From JALORV01 sp963702595 (GTDB taxonomy: Bacteria > Pseudomonadota > Gammaproteobacteria > Burkholderiales > Burkholderiaceae_F), in contig CAVPDC010000018.1 in the NCBI GenBank assembly GCA_963702595.1, forward strand, positions 171,173 through 235,172: DNA of 64,000 nt, in the 5' to 3' direction. Made by a program: the position numbers and the translations under genes. Below, piece after piece: positions 35,448 through 45,099 of this stretch. A model generated the notes under the pieces. The model was not told the DNA's origin. It saw only the letters and a list, made by a program, of their open reading frames with translations, and searched no databases. Positions within the stretch are counted from its first letter, which is position 1. Every line of letters starts with the position of its first letter.

Positions 35448-35823
35448 TCTTCCCGCTCCCTTTGGTTTGACGTCTTGATATTAAGTTGCCGATTTGTTGC
35501 CAAGGTGCCCCCCTTAAATATGTCCGACAAAACGTCCGAGGCCGTAGCTCCAGAGCTTCGGTGCTTTTTGCTCGAACAAGGCCATAGCAGTTGCACGTCA
35601 GGTAGGCTCACACCATTGTCCAAACGCGGCTACGAACCGGCGAGCCAGCTGATAGCGATAAACAGCGTCCACCTGAAAACGTTTGAGCTGGTTACGTCGA
35701 GACGGTATTTCGTCGCTAAGTTGAGTATGAGTGAAGGTCGTAACCCAGTGCATAAACAGAGCGTCATAAAAAGAATAGCGACGGATGCGTATCACGTAGT
35801 ATTTGAGCAGGGGCTACTACTGA
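35448..35823. other. Intergenic region
   Basis: The stretch holds short open frames on both strands without RBS or recognisable sequence. Nothing is called. Confidence 0.35.
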
Positions 35824-36512
35824 TTAAGGACGCGGGCTTTCGGAGGGCCCCTCAAAAACCATGATCCCGCGAGGCGTTTCGACTTGATAATGGACGTTAA
35901 AATAGCGGCTCCATTGCTTAGCGATGTCGAACTCGTCTCGTCTGCGCGTATCGTGTAAGAGCACAATGCCACTCCTTTTAAGATAAGTCAATAAAAAAGG
36001 AATCGCAGGCTGTCGCGCACGCGGGCATAAAACACCAGGAGGGGCATCAACGAGCAGAATGTCAACTCTTTGGTCGTCGTAGAATGCGTCTGAGTAAGTC
36101 CCTCATAAACCAGCAGTCATCGTCGCTGTTTGCAGTACGGGACGTAGTGCAAGCTTACTACGTCATCTAGTTTATGGCTCTTTATCTGGTTTCGAAGTTG
36201 ATCCGAGTAGCTTTCATCGCCTTCGATGGAAATGACGTGCCCGTCGTTATAAAGTCGAGGCAGTAGGTGTCCAAGCACTAGGGTTGAAACACCTGCACCC
36301 AACTCAACCAGACACACGCTTTCTCTAGCTCTATAACTGCGCAAGACATCGATAATTGCCTCTAAGTCGTGCACGTCCACTGACCAGGTTGAACTCCGCC
36401 TCAGCGAGAACGGCAGTCGGTATTTTATGAGGAATGCGGACCATTGGAGATGCGCTTTGAAGTTCAAAGTGAAAAAACTCCGCATGTTGGTTAAAAATCC
36501 CGTATTCGCCAC
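35824..36512 (-). pseudogene. SAM-dependent methyltransferase (in-frame stop and frameshift)
   Basis: The first 131 residues contain AIIDVLRSYRARESVCLVELGAGVSTLVLGHLLPRLYNDGHVISIEGDESY (SAM motifs I and II). TGA near 36117 and a missing G near 36090 separate this from a downstream part: SDAFYDDQRVDILLVDAPPG, PRARQPAIPFLLTYLKRSGIVLLHDTRRRDEFDIAKQWS and YQVETPRGIMVFEGP, ending at TAA 35824. Joined, it is a typical ~225-aa class I methyltransferase of glycan loci. The 3' part is too well conserved for long-term decay. Confidence 0.7.
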
Positions 36513-36787
36513 TTTTCAGATTCGTTTAGTGCTGCATCGTGGACTACCATTTAGATGCTCGCAAAGTCTGAACACCTATGTAAAAACGGATGACCCAGCG
36601 ATCTGCTGGCGCTTTACATACCTATGCACTGCGAAAGTGTGCGAGCCTCCCCTTTTGTGACAGTTCACGGTGCCCTCTTTGCTGTCTTGTCAGAAATGTC
36701 GGTCCTTGTTTAATTCGTTTGCTGCTGCGCAGCTTCAATACCTATATCAAGAAATAGTGCTATGTCTTTTTTACTTCCGCCAGTACT

Positions 36788-37792
36788 ATGGAATGTCCTA
36801 CAGTAACAGTCTTAGTGCCAGTCCTGAACGGTGAGCGCTTCTTACGAGAGGCAGTCGACAGTATTCTCAGACAGACTTGGACAGATTTTGAGTTGTTAGT
36901 AGTAGATGATGGGTCTACAGACAGCACAGCTGCGATACTGGATAGTTACCATGATCCACGCTTACAAATTCTCACAAACAACAGCACCAAGGGGGTGACG
37001 CCCTCCCTCAATCGGGGGCTCGCGCACGCTCGCGGAGAATACGTGGCGCGCATTGATGCTGACGACATAGCGCTACCTGAGCGTTTAGCCAAGCAGGTTT
37101 GGTTCCTTAATCACCATCTTGAAGTAGCGTTGGTGACTAGCGCTACTGAAACTATCGACGCAGATGGCACGACGATTTCCGTTGATTATTCCTGTCTGAG
37201 TCCTGAGCAGCTGTACTACATGTTGATGTTCGCAAACTGCATCTACAATTGTTCTGTCACTTTCAGAAGAGAACTAGTTCTCGAACTCGGCGGCTACGAT
37301 GAATCAATGAAGCTCGCGCCAGACTACGATCTATGGGTGCAAGTCTCTCGTCGCGCAAAAATTGCCAAACTGGATGAGGTTCTCGCCAAGTGGAGGGACA
37401 CCCAAACAAGCATCTCGAGCCGCTTCAAAGCCGAGCAATCAGCGTATGCCAAAGAAATCTTCTTGAAGCACATGCGAAACTTGATGGACGACAGCATCAA
37501 TGTTGATGAAACATTATGCTTTCACAACGTCTCATTTCCTGAGAGAGACTTCAGCATCACTTACCACTCGCTGTCACTGCTCGAACGGATACACGAACGA
37601 CTGCTCTCAGAGTCTCCCCAAGGATTGCGAAGAGCAGAGATAAAGAAACAGTCCGACTACACGTTAGGACGTTATATCGCGTTAATGCTCTTAAATGCCA
37701 AAACCCGAGACGCGGTGAGCGCGCTATTGAACCCCAGATATCGAAAGTCGTTACTCTATTTCGCTGGTCGCAAACTGACGTCGGACCGATGA
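36788..37792 (+). CDS. GT2 family glycosyltransferase
   Basis: The 334-aa protein has a GT-A fold of the GT2 family: VTVLVPVLNGERFLREAVDSIL, LLVVDDGSTDST, GVTPSLNRGLAHARGEYVARIDADDI (DxD metal motif) and GGYDESMKLAPDYDLWVQ. A ~110-residue C-terminal extension is helical. It transfers a sugar from a nucleotide donor to a growing surface glycan on the cytoplasmic face. The donor is unknown. It is a single gene with an AT-rich upstream region (CCTATATCAAG as possible TATA). Confidence 0.88.
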   Translation: MECPTVTVLVPVLNGERFLREAVDSILRQTWTDFELLVVDDGSTDSTAAILDSYHDPRLQILTNNSTKGVTPSLNRGLAHARGEYVARIDADDIALPERLAKQVWFLNHHLEVALVTSATETIDADGTTISVDYSCLSPEQLYYMLMFANCIYNCSVTFRRELVLELGGYDESMKLAPDYDLWVQVSRRAKIAKLDEVLAKWRDTQTSISSRFKAEQSAYAKEIFLKHMRNLMDDSINVDETLCFHNVSFPERDFSITYHSLSLLERIHERLLSESPQGLRRAEIKKQSDYTLGRYIALMLLNAKTRDAVSALLNPRYRKSLLYFAGRKLTSDR

Positions 37793-38083
37793 GAGCAAAT
37801 GTCGTCCAGCCGTCGCAGGGGCGAAGCGAGAGCGAATGAGCTTAGAATTGACGCAAACGGAATCCTTTTCTGCTAAACACCTTTTCCATCAGGCCCAGGT
37901 CTCTGCGCATGCGTCTCTCAATAGAGGCACCCACCAGTTGATATAGATACTAATTGTCTGCCGCGTGCATTCTTCGTTCTATCACGCTAGAGGAAAGATG
38001 CGAGCGCTTACGAGAAATCGAGTCGCCTCAGTGAGCGGTCCGATGCCACTTCAGTACAAGAACTCCAATGGGTGCTTGCGTCG
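37793..38083. other. Intergenic region between convergent glycosyltransferase genes
   Basis: TTGATATAGATACTAATT is AT-rich near 37940; otherwise no feature was recognised. Confidence 0.3.
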
Positions 38084-39050
38084 TTACTCGCTTGCTGGCA
38101 CCTTGCTCTCAGTCCTTCTGAGCAAGTCTGCTAAGTGTCTTTTAATACGAGAAGCAGGTTTGCGAAGGTGAAACGTCCGCTCGCCAGACAGCGTCATGAA
38201 TGCGAGAAAAAAGATGACGGGGTTTCTGTGATCACATCGAAATGCTTTCAACATGCATTTCCGACAACGGCTGAAATCGCTTGCATTATCAAAGAGCAAA
38301 GCCACGGTCACGTAATGACGCGCCAAACCGCGTCGACCGATTAACCCGGAGCATCTCGTTATCGATGCTTCTCGACGATATAGTGATAATCGCGTGCCGT
38401 GGCGCTTATATCAATTTTGGAGCGCGTTTTGTTCGTCTTGGTAGTAATCGACACACACCTTGTTGACGGTCGTGAACTCGAACAGCTTGGAAAGCCTTAT
38501 GCACGTATCCCAGTCTGCGAGCGCAGAGATATTCTCGTCTGCAAAGTCAATCTGTGCGAACCACTCTCGTGGGAGGAGCATACAGCCGTGACCCGGGCCC
38601 ATCGCGTGCAAGGAGCTCGGGGTAAACGTATCCCTCATACTGTCTTTCGAAGAACCGTGCTCGTTTTCCGTTCTCGATCTTCTGTATCCACGTTACAACA
38701 ACGCGGTCGGCACCTTTTGCGTTGATTGCTTCGAGCTGGAGTTCTATTTTTTCGGGGAGCCACGTATCATCGGAATCTAAAAATGCGATGTACTCTCCGC
38801 GTGCTTTTTTGACGCCGGTGTTGCGGGCAGCTTGATGACCCTTATTCCTTTCGTGGCGTAAGTACCGTACTTGCGCGTGTTGGAAAAAGGGCTTCACGGC
38901 TTCTCGCGTTTCGTCTGTCGAACCATCATCGACGACCACTATTTCAAAATCTCGATACGTCTGGTCAAGAGCACTCTGTATACTTCTCCCGATAACGTGT
39001 GCCCGGTTGTAGGTCGGAATAATAACGCTTACTTTGACCAAGTTGACCAC
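38084..39050 (-). pseudogene. GT2 family glycosyltransferase (frameshift and in-frame TGA)
   Basis: GTG 39050 starts VKVSVIIPTYNRAHVIGRSIQSALDQTYRDFEIVVVDDGSTDETREAV...ARGEYIAFLDSDDTWLPEKIE, a textbook GT2. A shift near 38598 leads to GPGHGCMLLPREWFAQIDFADENISALADWDTCIRL...VCVDYYQDEQNALQN. In the same frame TGA (38411-38413) is followed by YKRHGTRLSLYRRE ... LARHYVTVALLFDNASDFSRCRKCMLKAF ... LKPASRIKRHLAD-like tail to 38084. This tail is a normal GT2 C-terminus, so the true gene is ~320 codons, with one indel and one stop. It lies upstream in orientation of nothing on its strand; the flippase is 5' of it. Confidence 0.78.
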
Positions 39051-39263
39051 GAGAGAGGTATATACACGATATTAACTTCCTTTTGACCCTCCTCCTTTTT
39101 GAGTCTCGCTACCGAAAACTTAAAGCTTGTCTTTCTTGCGCTCGCGCTAACCGTAAACAAAACACGATCGCGTCCGTGCGTTAGCGGCCTCAAAATAGCT
39201 TCGTCAACGGACCTTCGACGCCGCGGTCAAGTGAGCATAACAATTGGTGGATCTCTACGTAAT

Positions 39264-40724
39264 CTAGCTTGCCTTTAGCTCTTTTAAGTACAAAATTGCC
39301 AAATTCGATACTGTAGAATACGCGTCCAAACGAAATGAACGAACAAAGAGCCAGTAGACAATAGCGCCAAAAGCGGCCTGTAACACTAAATGGATCATAG
39401 GTGACCAGTTGTTTGGAAGGACCAAGCCTAGCGCCCAGACTGCGAACACCATCGTCACCGATCCGTAAAAAGTCGGAGCCAATCGCCGAACCATAGTGAT
39501 AAAGTCAAGTTTTATGAGACGGGCAGGGATCTCCCAGCTAGGGTACCACAACAAGAAATTAGCCACTGTGTATGCGACAGCTACGCCTAAAACTCCCCAA
39601 CGCAACCCTACCACGAATGAAACGATAAAGATCGAGCCCGATATAAGCCCCCATCGAAACATAATATCAGTCCTGCCCTGTGATTGGTAGATCCAGCCTA
39701 CGGTCGTACCGATCGACTGAATAGCACCAAGGAGACCAAAAACCTGAAGGATTGGGATCATCTCGGCCCATTTATCCCCAAATAGTGCCAAGACAAATGG
39801 TTCAGACAAAACCAGCAGTCCGAGTGTCAAGGGAAACGTTATCAGTGAAATCACACTGATGGCCTTTAGGTACATGTCCCTCACTCGTTCTACGTCTTTT
39901 TGGATCGCCGAGAGCGCTGGAAACATTACGCTTGAAATGATCGTCGACACTTGCCACACCGGCACAAGCAGGATTGTATAAGCACGCGCATAAAACCCCA
40001 ACGCAGCCGATCCAATAAATCGGCCAATCAGCAGGTTATCGCCGCTTCTCGTCCAATAATTAAACGCGGAAAAACCCATCAAGTTCAAGCTAAACTTTGA
40101 AAGTTCTTTGACCGCATCCCATCGTAGCGAAAAATCAGGCCGCCAAGGGGTGATTGCCCACAGCACTGCAACGTTCACAAGGGTATTAGAGATGTACATT
40201 GCTACGAGGCTCCACACCCCGAAGCTGTTGAATGCTAGATAAATAGCAATAGTGCCTGAAACTACGACGGCGGCCAGCTGGGCTGCTGCGAGTTTGCGAA
40301 AGTCCATCGCCTTTTGGAGCAATGCTAACTTGACCGTCGCGAAACCGTTGATGAAGAAAATTACTGAAATTGCCACGGTAAGCGATTGGAGGGCAGGGAT
40401 GCCGTAAAACAATGCGATATAAGGAGCTGCAGCAGCAATAACAAGCGTTATAGCTGCGCCTGTCAAGACACTCACCCAAAAAACCGCGTTTAAGTGGTGT
40501 TGATTCAAATCGGGTTTTTGAACCAAAGCAGCCCCAAAACCCATATCGTTGAAAACGACTGCGAATCCCGTAAACACTAATATCATAGCGATAAGGCCAA
40601 AATCCTGCGGCAAGAGAAGCCGTGTCAAGACGACAGAAATCACTAGATATGCGAATTGTGCGCCGATTTGGGTAAGGCTAGTCCAAGCAACGCCTTTTCG
40701 GATTTTACGGTCGAGATCCTGCAC
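39264..40724 (-). CDS. Wzx-type lipid-linked oligosaccharide flippase (MOP/polysaccharide biosynthesis family)
   Basis: The 486-aa protein has ~12-14 hydrophobic segments. It has the N-terminal family signature (IRKGVAWTSLTQIGAQFAYLVISVVLTRLLLPQDFGLIAMI), the internal FGAALVQKPDLNQHHLNAVFWVSVL, and WTRSGDNLLIGRFIGSAALGFYARAY. It would move lipid-linked glycan units across the membrane for exopolysaccharide or S-layer glycosylation. It is uninterrupted, unlike its neighbours. It lies between glycosyltransferase and deacetylase-like genes on the same strand. Confidence 0.9.
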   Translation of the reverse strand: MQDLDRKIRKGVAWTSLTQIGAQFAYLVISVVLTRLLLPQDFGLIAMILVFTGFAVVFNDMGFGAALVQKPDLNQHHLNAVFWVSVLTGAAITLVIAAAAPYIALFYGIPALQSLTVAISVIFFINGFATVKLALLQKAMDFRKLAAAQLAAVVVSGTIAIYLAFNSFGVWSLVAMYISNTLVNVAVLWAITPWRPDFSLRWDAVKELSKFSLNLMGFSAFNYWTRSGDNLLIGRFIGSAALGFYARAYTILLVPVWQVSTIISSVMFPALSAIQKDVERVRDMYLKAISVISLITFPLTLGLLVLSEPFVLALFGDKWAEMIPILQVFGLLGAIQSIGTTVGWIYQSQGRTDIMFRWGLISGSIFIVSFVVGLRWGVLGVAVAYTVANFLLWYPSWEIPARLIKLDFITMVRRLAPTFYGSVTMVFAVWALGLVLPNNWSPMIHLVLQAAFGAIVYWLFVRSFRLDAYSTVSNLAILYLKELKAS

Positions 40725-40946
40725 TATTTTTCACCACAGTACGCGTCTTTCAGGGACCTTCGTTTGCCGCACGCCGACATTGGTTTCAGGTTATCCAAAA
40801 CACATAAAATACGCAACAGCTGACGCATTTCTTGTTATATGACGTTGTACGTTAACATTCTGCGGTGCTCGTGTCTTTGAAAGCCCTCGTCAGTCAATAT
40901 CTATCTGCAGTGAAAAGTTCAAGCAAAAGAATGTTCTGAGTTTCAA

Positions 40947-41996
40947 CTATCTTGGTTTGTTTCTTTGCCTGTCTGGTGGCTGCGCACTATAGTAGATACC
41001 AAATAAAGTGATGCCGATAGAACCGACTAGAAGGAAGATCGAAGAGGTACCGTTATCGATCTTCAGAGGGGTGCCGTTATCGATCTTCAGAGGGGTGCTG
41101 TTGTCGATCGTGAGGGCATTCAGCAGTGCATCTGGTGACGGGCTCACTACATTGCTAGTTTCTGCAACGCTCGATCGATCAAGGCGCGTAAAAAGTACAC
41201 CTTTGGTCTTAAGAAATTCAACAAAGTCCACAAACAGTTGGATCTTGTGACTGTCAACGACGCCTTCGTTGTTCACAAATGCCGCCGCGTGATAAGTTAT
41301 GCCGAGCGTATCGCCGCTTTGGGGATCAGCGAGGAACCGCTCTACCTCTTGTTTCGCCTCTTGGATACTCGTGTTGAAATTGGTATCGTTCCTACTGCCG
41401 ATGTTGAAGCTTCCTTCTATTCGCATCCCGCCTTTATAGCCGTACTGGATATGGTTCGGCGAGAAGCCTTTGCTATACTCTGTAAATCCGAGTGCAGTAA
41501 GTGCGTCTGTTGTGTTGCTATCTCCGTTGTTCCACGGAGCGATAAACGTCGTCGGCGTCACGCCGAATGCTTCCTGTATATGAGTCCGGCCTGTGAAAAT
41601 GAGGTTGTATTGATAGGCGTATCGCAGTCCCGTGAACTCGCTCGTAAGTACTATCGCGTTGTGGTGATGCGAATAGCCATGCTGGGCAAACTCAAACAAA
41701 GGGTGAGCGGCTATCGAGCGCATATATACGAGAAACTGATCGTCTTGGAGCAATTGGTTGCCCGATTGCCCATCAAGGGGGTGCGGAATGATCCCAAGCG
41801 TTACAGGGACGTTCTCATCAATGTGAACCTGGTTAACTGCTTTCAATGGCTCTAGCGACGTAAACGGGCCTACATCATCATCGCGAAGGGCAACGTACTT
41901 TTTCGTTTGTGCGAGTTCGGCGTGTGCGCTGCCCCTCGCATACATCAAAACTAGGAAAAGCAGAAGAATTGAGATCGCAATGCGTGATTTCGCCAT
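40947..41996 (-). CDS. Exported polysaccharide-deacetylase-like (DUF2334-type) membrane-anchored protein
   Basis: The 349-aa protein has a signal peptide (ISILLLFLVLMYARGSAHA) and an NodB-like fold: YVALRDDDVGPF (Asp triad region), VTLGIIPHPL, FEFAQHGYSHHHN (metal-binding H-G-x-S-H), FIAPWNNGDSNTTDAL and GITYHAAAF. A C-terminal stalk carries three 8-residue repeats (N-G-T-P-L-K-I-D, each with an N-glycosylation sequon) before a final helix (SSIFLLVGSIGITLFGIYY). It probably trims acetyl groups or another modification from an extracellular glycan. The repeat is visible in DNA as 24-bp units at 41049-41120. Confidence 0.82.
   Translation of the reverse strand: MAKSRIAISILLLFLVLMYARGSAHAELAQTKKYVALRDDDVGPFTSLEPLKAVNQVHIDENVPVTLGIIPHPLDGQSGNQLLQDDQFLVYMRSIAAHPLFEFAQHGYSHHHNAIVLTSEFTGLRYAYQYNLIFTGRTHIQEAFGVTPTTFIAPWNNGDSNTTDALTALGFTEYSKGFSPNHIQYGYKGGMRIEGSFNIGSRNDTNFNTSIQEAKQEVERFLADPQSGDTLGITYHAAAFVNNEGVVDSHKIQLFVDFVEFLKTKGVLFTRLDRSSVAETSNVVSPSPDALLNALTIDNSTPLKIDNGTPLKIDNGTSSIFLLVGSIGITLFGIYYSAQPPDRQRNKPR
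41049..41120 (-). repeat. Three tandem 24-bp repeats in the deacetylase-like stalk
   Basis: Units at 41049-41072 and 41073-41096 are identical except for the first base; 41097-41120 is diverged. Each encodes N-G-T-P-L-K-I-D or a close variant. The length is a multiple of 3, so copy number can vary without breaking the frame. Confidence 0.75.
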
Positions 41997-42335
41997 CTTT
42001 CTCCGCGATATGTGCTGGCACTGAACTGCAAGTCGATAACGGCAGTACGAAAGCTTCCTTTAGCGACGTGCCGCACCGGCTATAATTTATGAGAAGCTTT
42101 CTTACGTTTAACAGTTTTGCTAAAGATCCTAAACGTGGACAGGCAAGCACAACGGCAGGTGAAAAATAATGGACAATCACAACATTTTCAGGAAAGTTTA
42201 GATCGGCACAGCGTAAGACTCTCAAACAGCAGATATCCGACTAGCACATGAAATGCTCTCGTTCTATAGTAAAAACGGTTGAAAAAAATATCTTGATGCA
42301 CAAGTTTTAAGTAAGCCCCTCTATACCTCAAGTGG
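41997..42335. other. Divergent intergenic region
   Basis: It separates the deacetylase-like gene (minus) from UDP-glucose dehydrogenase (plus). The AT-rich AAAAAAATATCTTGATG near 42283-42299 may be the dehydrogenase promoter. No gene is seen. Confidence 0.35.
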
Positions 42336-43670
42336 ATGCTTGGAGTATCAATTGTCGGCACTGGGTACGTTGGACTAAGCACTGCTGTTTGTTTTGCCTC
42401 ACGTGGTTACCGTGTGATTGCCTCTACTCACGACAAAGAGAAGATTGAAACGATTAATTCCAAAAGAGCGCCGTTTTACGAACCACAACTTGACGAAATG
42501 CTCAGGGAAAGCGTCGAGTCGGGAATGCTGTTTGCGATCGAATCCCGGAAGGAAGCGGTACTCCAAACCGATGTGACGTTTCTCACAGTAGGAACTCCTC
42601 CAACTTTAGATGGAGGGGCAGACCTCCGCTACGTCGTTCAAGCCTGCAACGATATCGGTCGCGCACTCAAGGAAAAAAACGCTTATCATCTGGTCGTCGT
42701 TAAAAGCACAGTCCCGCCTGGAACGACCCGAGACGTAGTTAAACACATCCTTGAGAGCACAGCGAAGTTAAGCGCCGGCACCGATTTTGGATTGTGCATG
42801 AATCCTGAGTTCGTACGACAGGGTTCAGCAATTGCAGATACGTTGCGTCCAGATCGCATCGTCATAGGTGAATACGACAAGCGCTCTGGCAAAATGCTTG
42901 AGGGCTTATTTGACAGTTTCTATGAGGGTAGGGCTCAAACGCTTAGAATGAACCTTGAATCTGCGGAAATGATAAAATTCGCGAGCAACGCATTTCTTGC
43001 GATGAAGGTATCGTACGCGAATGAGATCGCCAATATCTGTGAGAAGGTACCAGATGTCGACGTCTCGCACGTTATGGCGGGAGTCGGGCTGGACGTGAGG
43101 ATAAACCCGAAGTTCCTCAACGCAGGGGCTGGATTTGGCGGATAATGTTTGCCGAAAGACGTGAAAGCTTTACGAGCGTTTGCAGCCACGCGTGGCCACG
43201 AAACGCCACTGTTAGGTGCGGTGATCGCTGTGAACGATGCCCAAGCGTTACATGTCGCCAACCTCACCTTGAAAAAGCTTGGAATGCCGCAGGGCAAAAA
43301 AGTGGCGCTTCTTGGCCTCGCGTTTAAGCCGGACACCGATGATGTACGTGAAGCTCCCGCATTGAAAATCGCTAAGGCGCTTCTCGAAGCGGAAGCATAC
43401 GTTAGCGCGTATGATCCAGTCGTTAAAAAGATCTCGCTTGCCGGATTTGCTGCACTCGAATGCGCAGACTCAATCGCAGCTTGTCTCTCTGGCGCTCACT
43501 GCTGCGTCGTTGTCACCGAGTGGAAACAGTTCAAAGCGCTCAGGCCCGACGACTTCATCAGATATATGGCGAAGCCCGTCGTGGTCGATGCTCGACGGAT
43601 TTTTGATCCGCAACAGTTTCGTCAGAGGCTCGAGTTCAGCGCGGTCGGTCTGGGCGACAGCGAAACCTAA
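42336..43670 (+). pseudogene. ugd: UDP-glucose 6-dehydrogenase with in-frame TAA in the catalytic motif
   Basis: ATG 42336 opens VSIVGTGYVGLSTAVCFASRGYRV (NAD loop). SxxD-type residues, VVVKSTVPPGTTRDV, MNPEFVRQGSAIADTLRPDRIVIGEYD and KFASNAFLAMKVSYANEIA follow. At codon 270 the conserved G-F-G-G-S-C-[F/L]-P-K-D reads G-F-G-G-TAA-C-L-P-K-D (TAA at 43143-43145). The same frame then continues without break through the UDP-binding C-terminal domain (VALLGLAFKPDTDDVREAPALKIAKAL) to 43670. Total 444 codons, normal length. It would oxidise UDP-glucose to UDP-glucuronate. A single base change (TCA to TAA) explains the stop; TTG 43149 could restart translation but would lack the catalytic Cys. Confidence 0.88.
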
Positions 43671-43798
43671 CGGAGGCCCAAGCGCTGTGGTATCCAAGAC
43701 TGCGCACAGAACTGCCTGATACACTTAAGGGTAAATAGCAACCTTTATGTCGCTGGCACAGACACAATTCAAAGAAGAAAGAGCACAAAAGCGTAACA

Positions 43799-44771
43799 AT
43801 GACTTCTGAGAGACTGGAACAAACTTCACCAACAAACGGGGTACAAAACGACGTCTCAAGGGATTCCGGCCGGCTGACGGTCATGGTGGGTATTCCGTGC
43901 TACAACGAGGAGGTAGCGATCGGCAGCCTCGTCGTACCGTACCTCGCAGTACGCGGACAGAGTCGTTGTGCTCGATGATGGGTCCACCGATAAAACTTCT
44001 GAGGTTGCAGGCCTCGCCGGTGCTGAGGTGCTCGTGCACAACGTCAACAGCGGCAAAGGGTCCGCCTTGCGCGACCTTTTAGAATACGCTACACGATATG
44101 GCTTTGATATTCTTGTTATTCTCGACGGAGATGGACAGCACGACCCCGATGACATTCCGAAGCTCCTAAAGCCGCTAATGCTCAATGAAGCCGATGTCGT
44201 TAATGGCAGCCGCTATTTGAACGGGGCCGGCAGTGACACCCCCAGCTATCGTCGGTTCGGACAGATCTTTCTTGACAAGTTGACGCGTTTAGGAGTCGGT
44301 CGTGACATTGAAATGACGGACACGCAAAGTGGTTTCCGCGCCTTCTCGATGAAATCCGCTCACGTTTTTAAATTAAGCTCGGACCAGCTCGCCATCGATA
44401 GTGAAATGATTATGGACGCGGCAAAGGCCGGATTGCGAATCAAGGAAGTAAATATTGGCATACGTTATGACGTCGGAACCTCCTCTAAGCACCCCGTCGC
44501 GCATGGCATGCAGGTTTTAAAGGGGGTTTTGCGTAATATCGAGTTTAAGGAGCCCCTGCTCGCCTTCACTGTGCCAGGACTTATTTTCATTGGGACTGGC
44601 GTCGCCTTGGCCATCTACGTAGTGCAAGGATTCTACCTTTGGGGGCGTGTGCCAAACGGGCCCGCGATACTTATGCTCCTTTTCACGCTCGTCGGGACCT
44701 TCTTGGTGCTTACTGGTATTATCCTCGACTCTATGGTGTCGCTCATTCAATCGCTAGGCGCGCGACGTTAG
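43799..44771 (+). pseudogene. Dolichol-phosphate-mannose-synthase-like GT2 glycosyltransferase (one frameshift)
   Basis: ATG 43799 encodes VMVGIPCYNEEVAIGSLV, then the frame shifts by one extra base near 43935. The next frame reads YRTSQYADRVVVLDDGSTDKTSEVAGLAGAEVLVHNVNSGKGSALRDLL, FDILVILDGDGQHDPDDIP (DxD), DVVNGSRYLNG and DTQSGFRAFS. The C-terminus has two helices (EPLLAFTVPGLIFIGTGVALAIYVVQGF, ILMLLFTLVGTFLVLTGIILDSM). Such enzymes load a lipid carrier with a sugar. The overall length (~323 codons) is normal after correction. Confidence 0.82.
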
Positions 44772-45037
44772 ATTTTCTCGAGCCTCAGAATGTTATTGAC
44801 AATCAAGCTACGGCTGAGCGTCATTAACTGCGTCGTCCGATGGCGCATCCCGTAGTTTGTGTCGATTAGAACTACAAGAGAGTTGTGAGGGAGTATTTTG
44901 TTCAGTCTGCTTTGAACAGATGCGCGCAGCAAAAAGATAGGTTTATACTTCCTGTGCTGTTCTGATACACGTATATGCGAGACGCGATTTGCCCAAGAGC
45001 AACGAGACCGGATACATGCGTGCTCGCGCTTTCTCAT
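44768..45037 (-). pseudogene. Possible C-terminal remnant of a glycan-locus protein
   Basis: The minus-strand frame encodes RVSHIRVSEQHRKYKPIFLLRA, then SVQSRLNKILPHNSLVVLIDTNYGMR and a helical end. It looks like the tail of a methyltransferase or transferase without its N-terminus. There is no RBS, and the start ATG 45037 lies only 62 bp from the divergent gene. The call is uncertain. Confidence 0.3.
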
Positions 45038-45099
45038 TTAGAGAGGCAGTTTTGAGATAAGTAGTAGGTATGTATAGGTAGGTTTGGCACCGGACGACC

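Noticed and set aside
35475..35864. Plus-strand frame of 129 aa
   Set aside because: It has no RBS and no recognisable sequence, and its end overlaps the convergent methyltransferase tail.
41049..41120. CRISPR-like repeats
   Set aside because: The 24-bp units are contiguous without spacers and lie in a coding frame. No direct repeat with regular unique spacers was found anywhere in the window.
41238..41855. 205-aa frame opposite the deacetylase-like gene
   Set aside because: It lies fully within a gene with signal peptide, NodB-like motifs and membrane anchor on the other strand.
42188..42225. Minus-strand frames in the ugd upstream region as a gene
   Set aside because: Composition looks random, with no RBS or family match, and they cover the likely ugd promoter.
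23070..43145. Recoding of stop codons (for example TGA as Trp, or selenocysteine/pyrrolysine use)
   Set aside because: In-frame breaks use TAA, TAG and TGA alike. TGA also ends several intact genes directly before terminators or overlapping starts (6435, 15485, 31763, 46230). Mutation or sequencing error is simpler.
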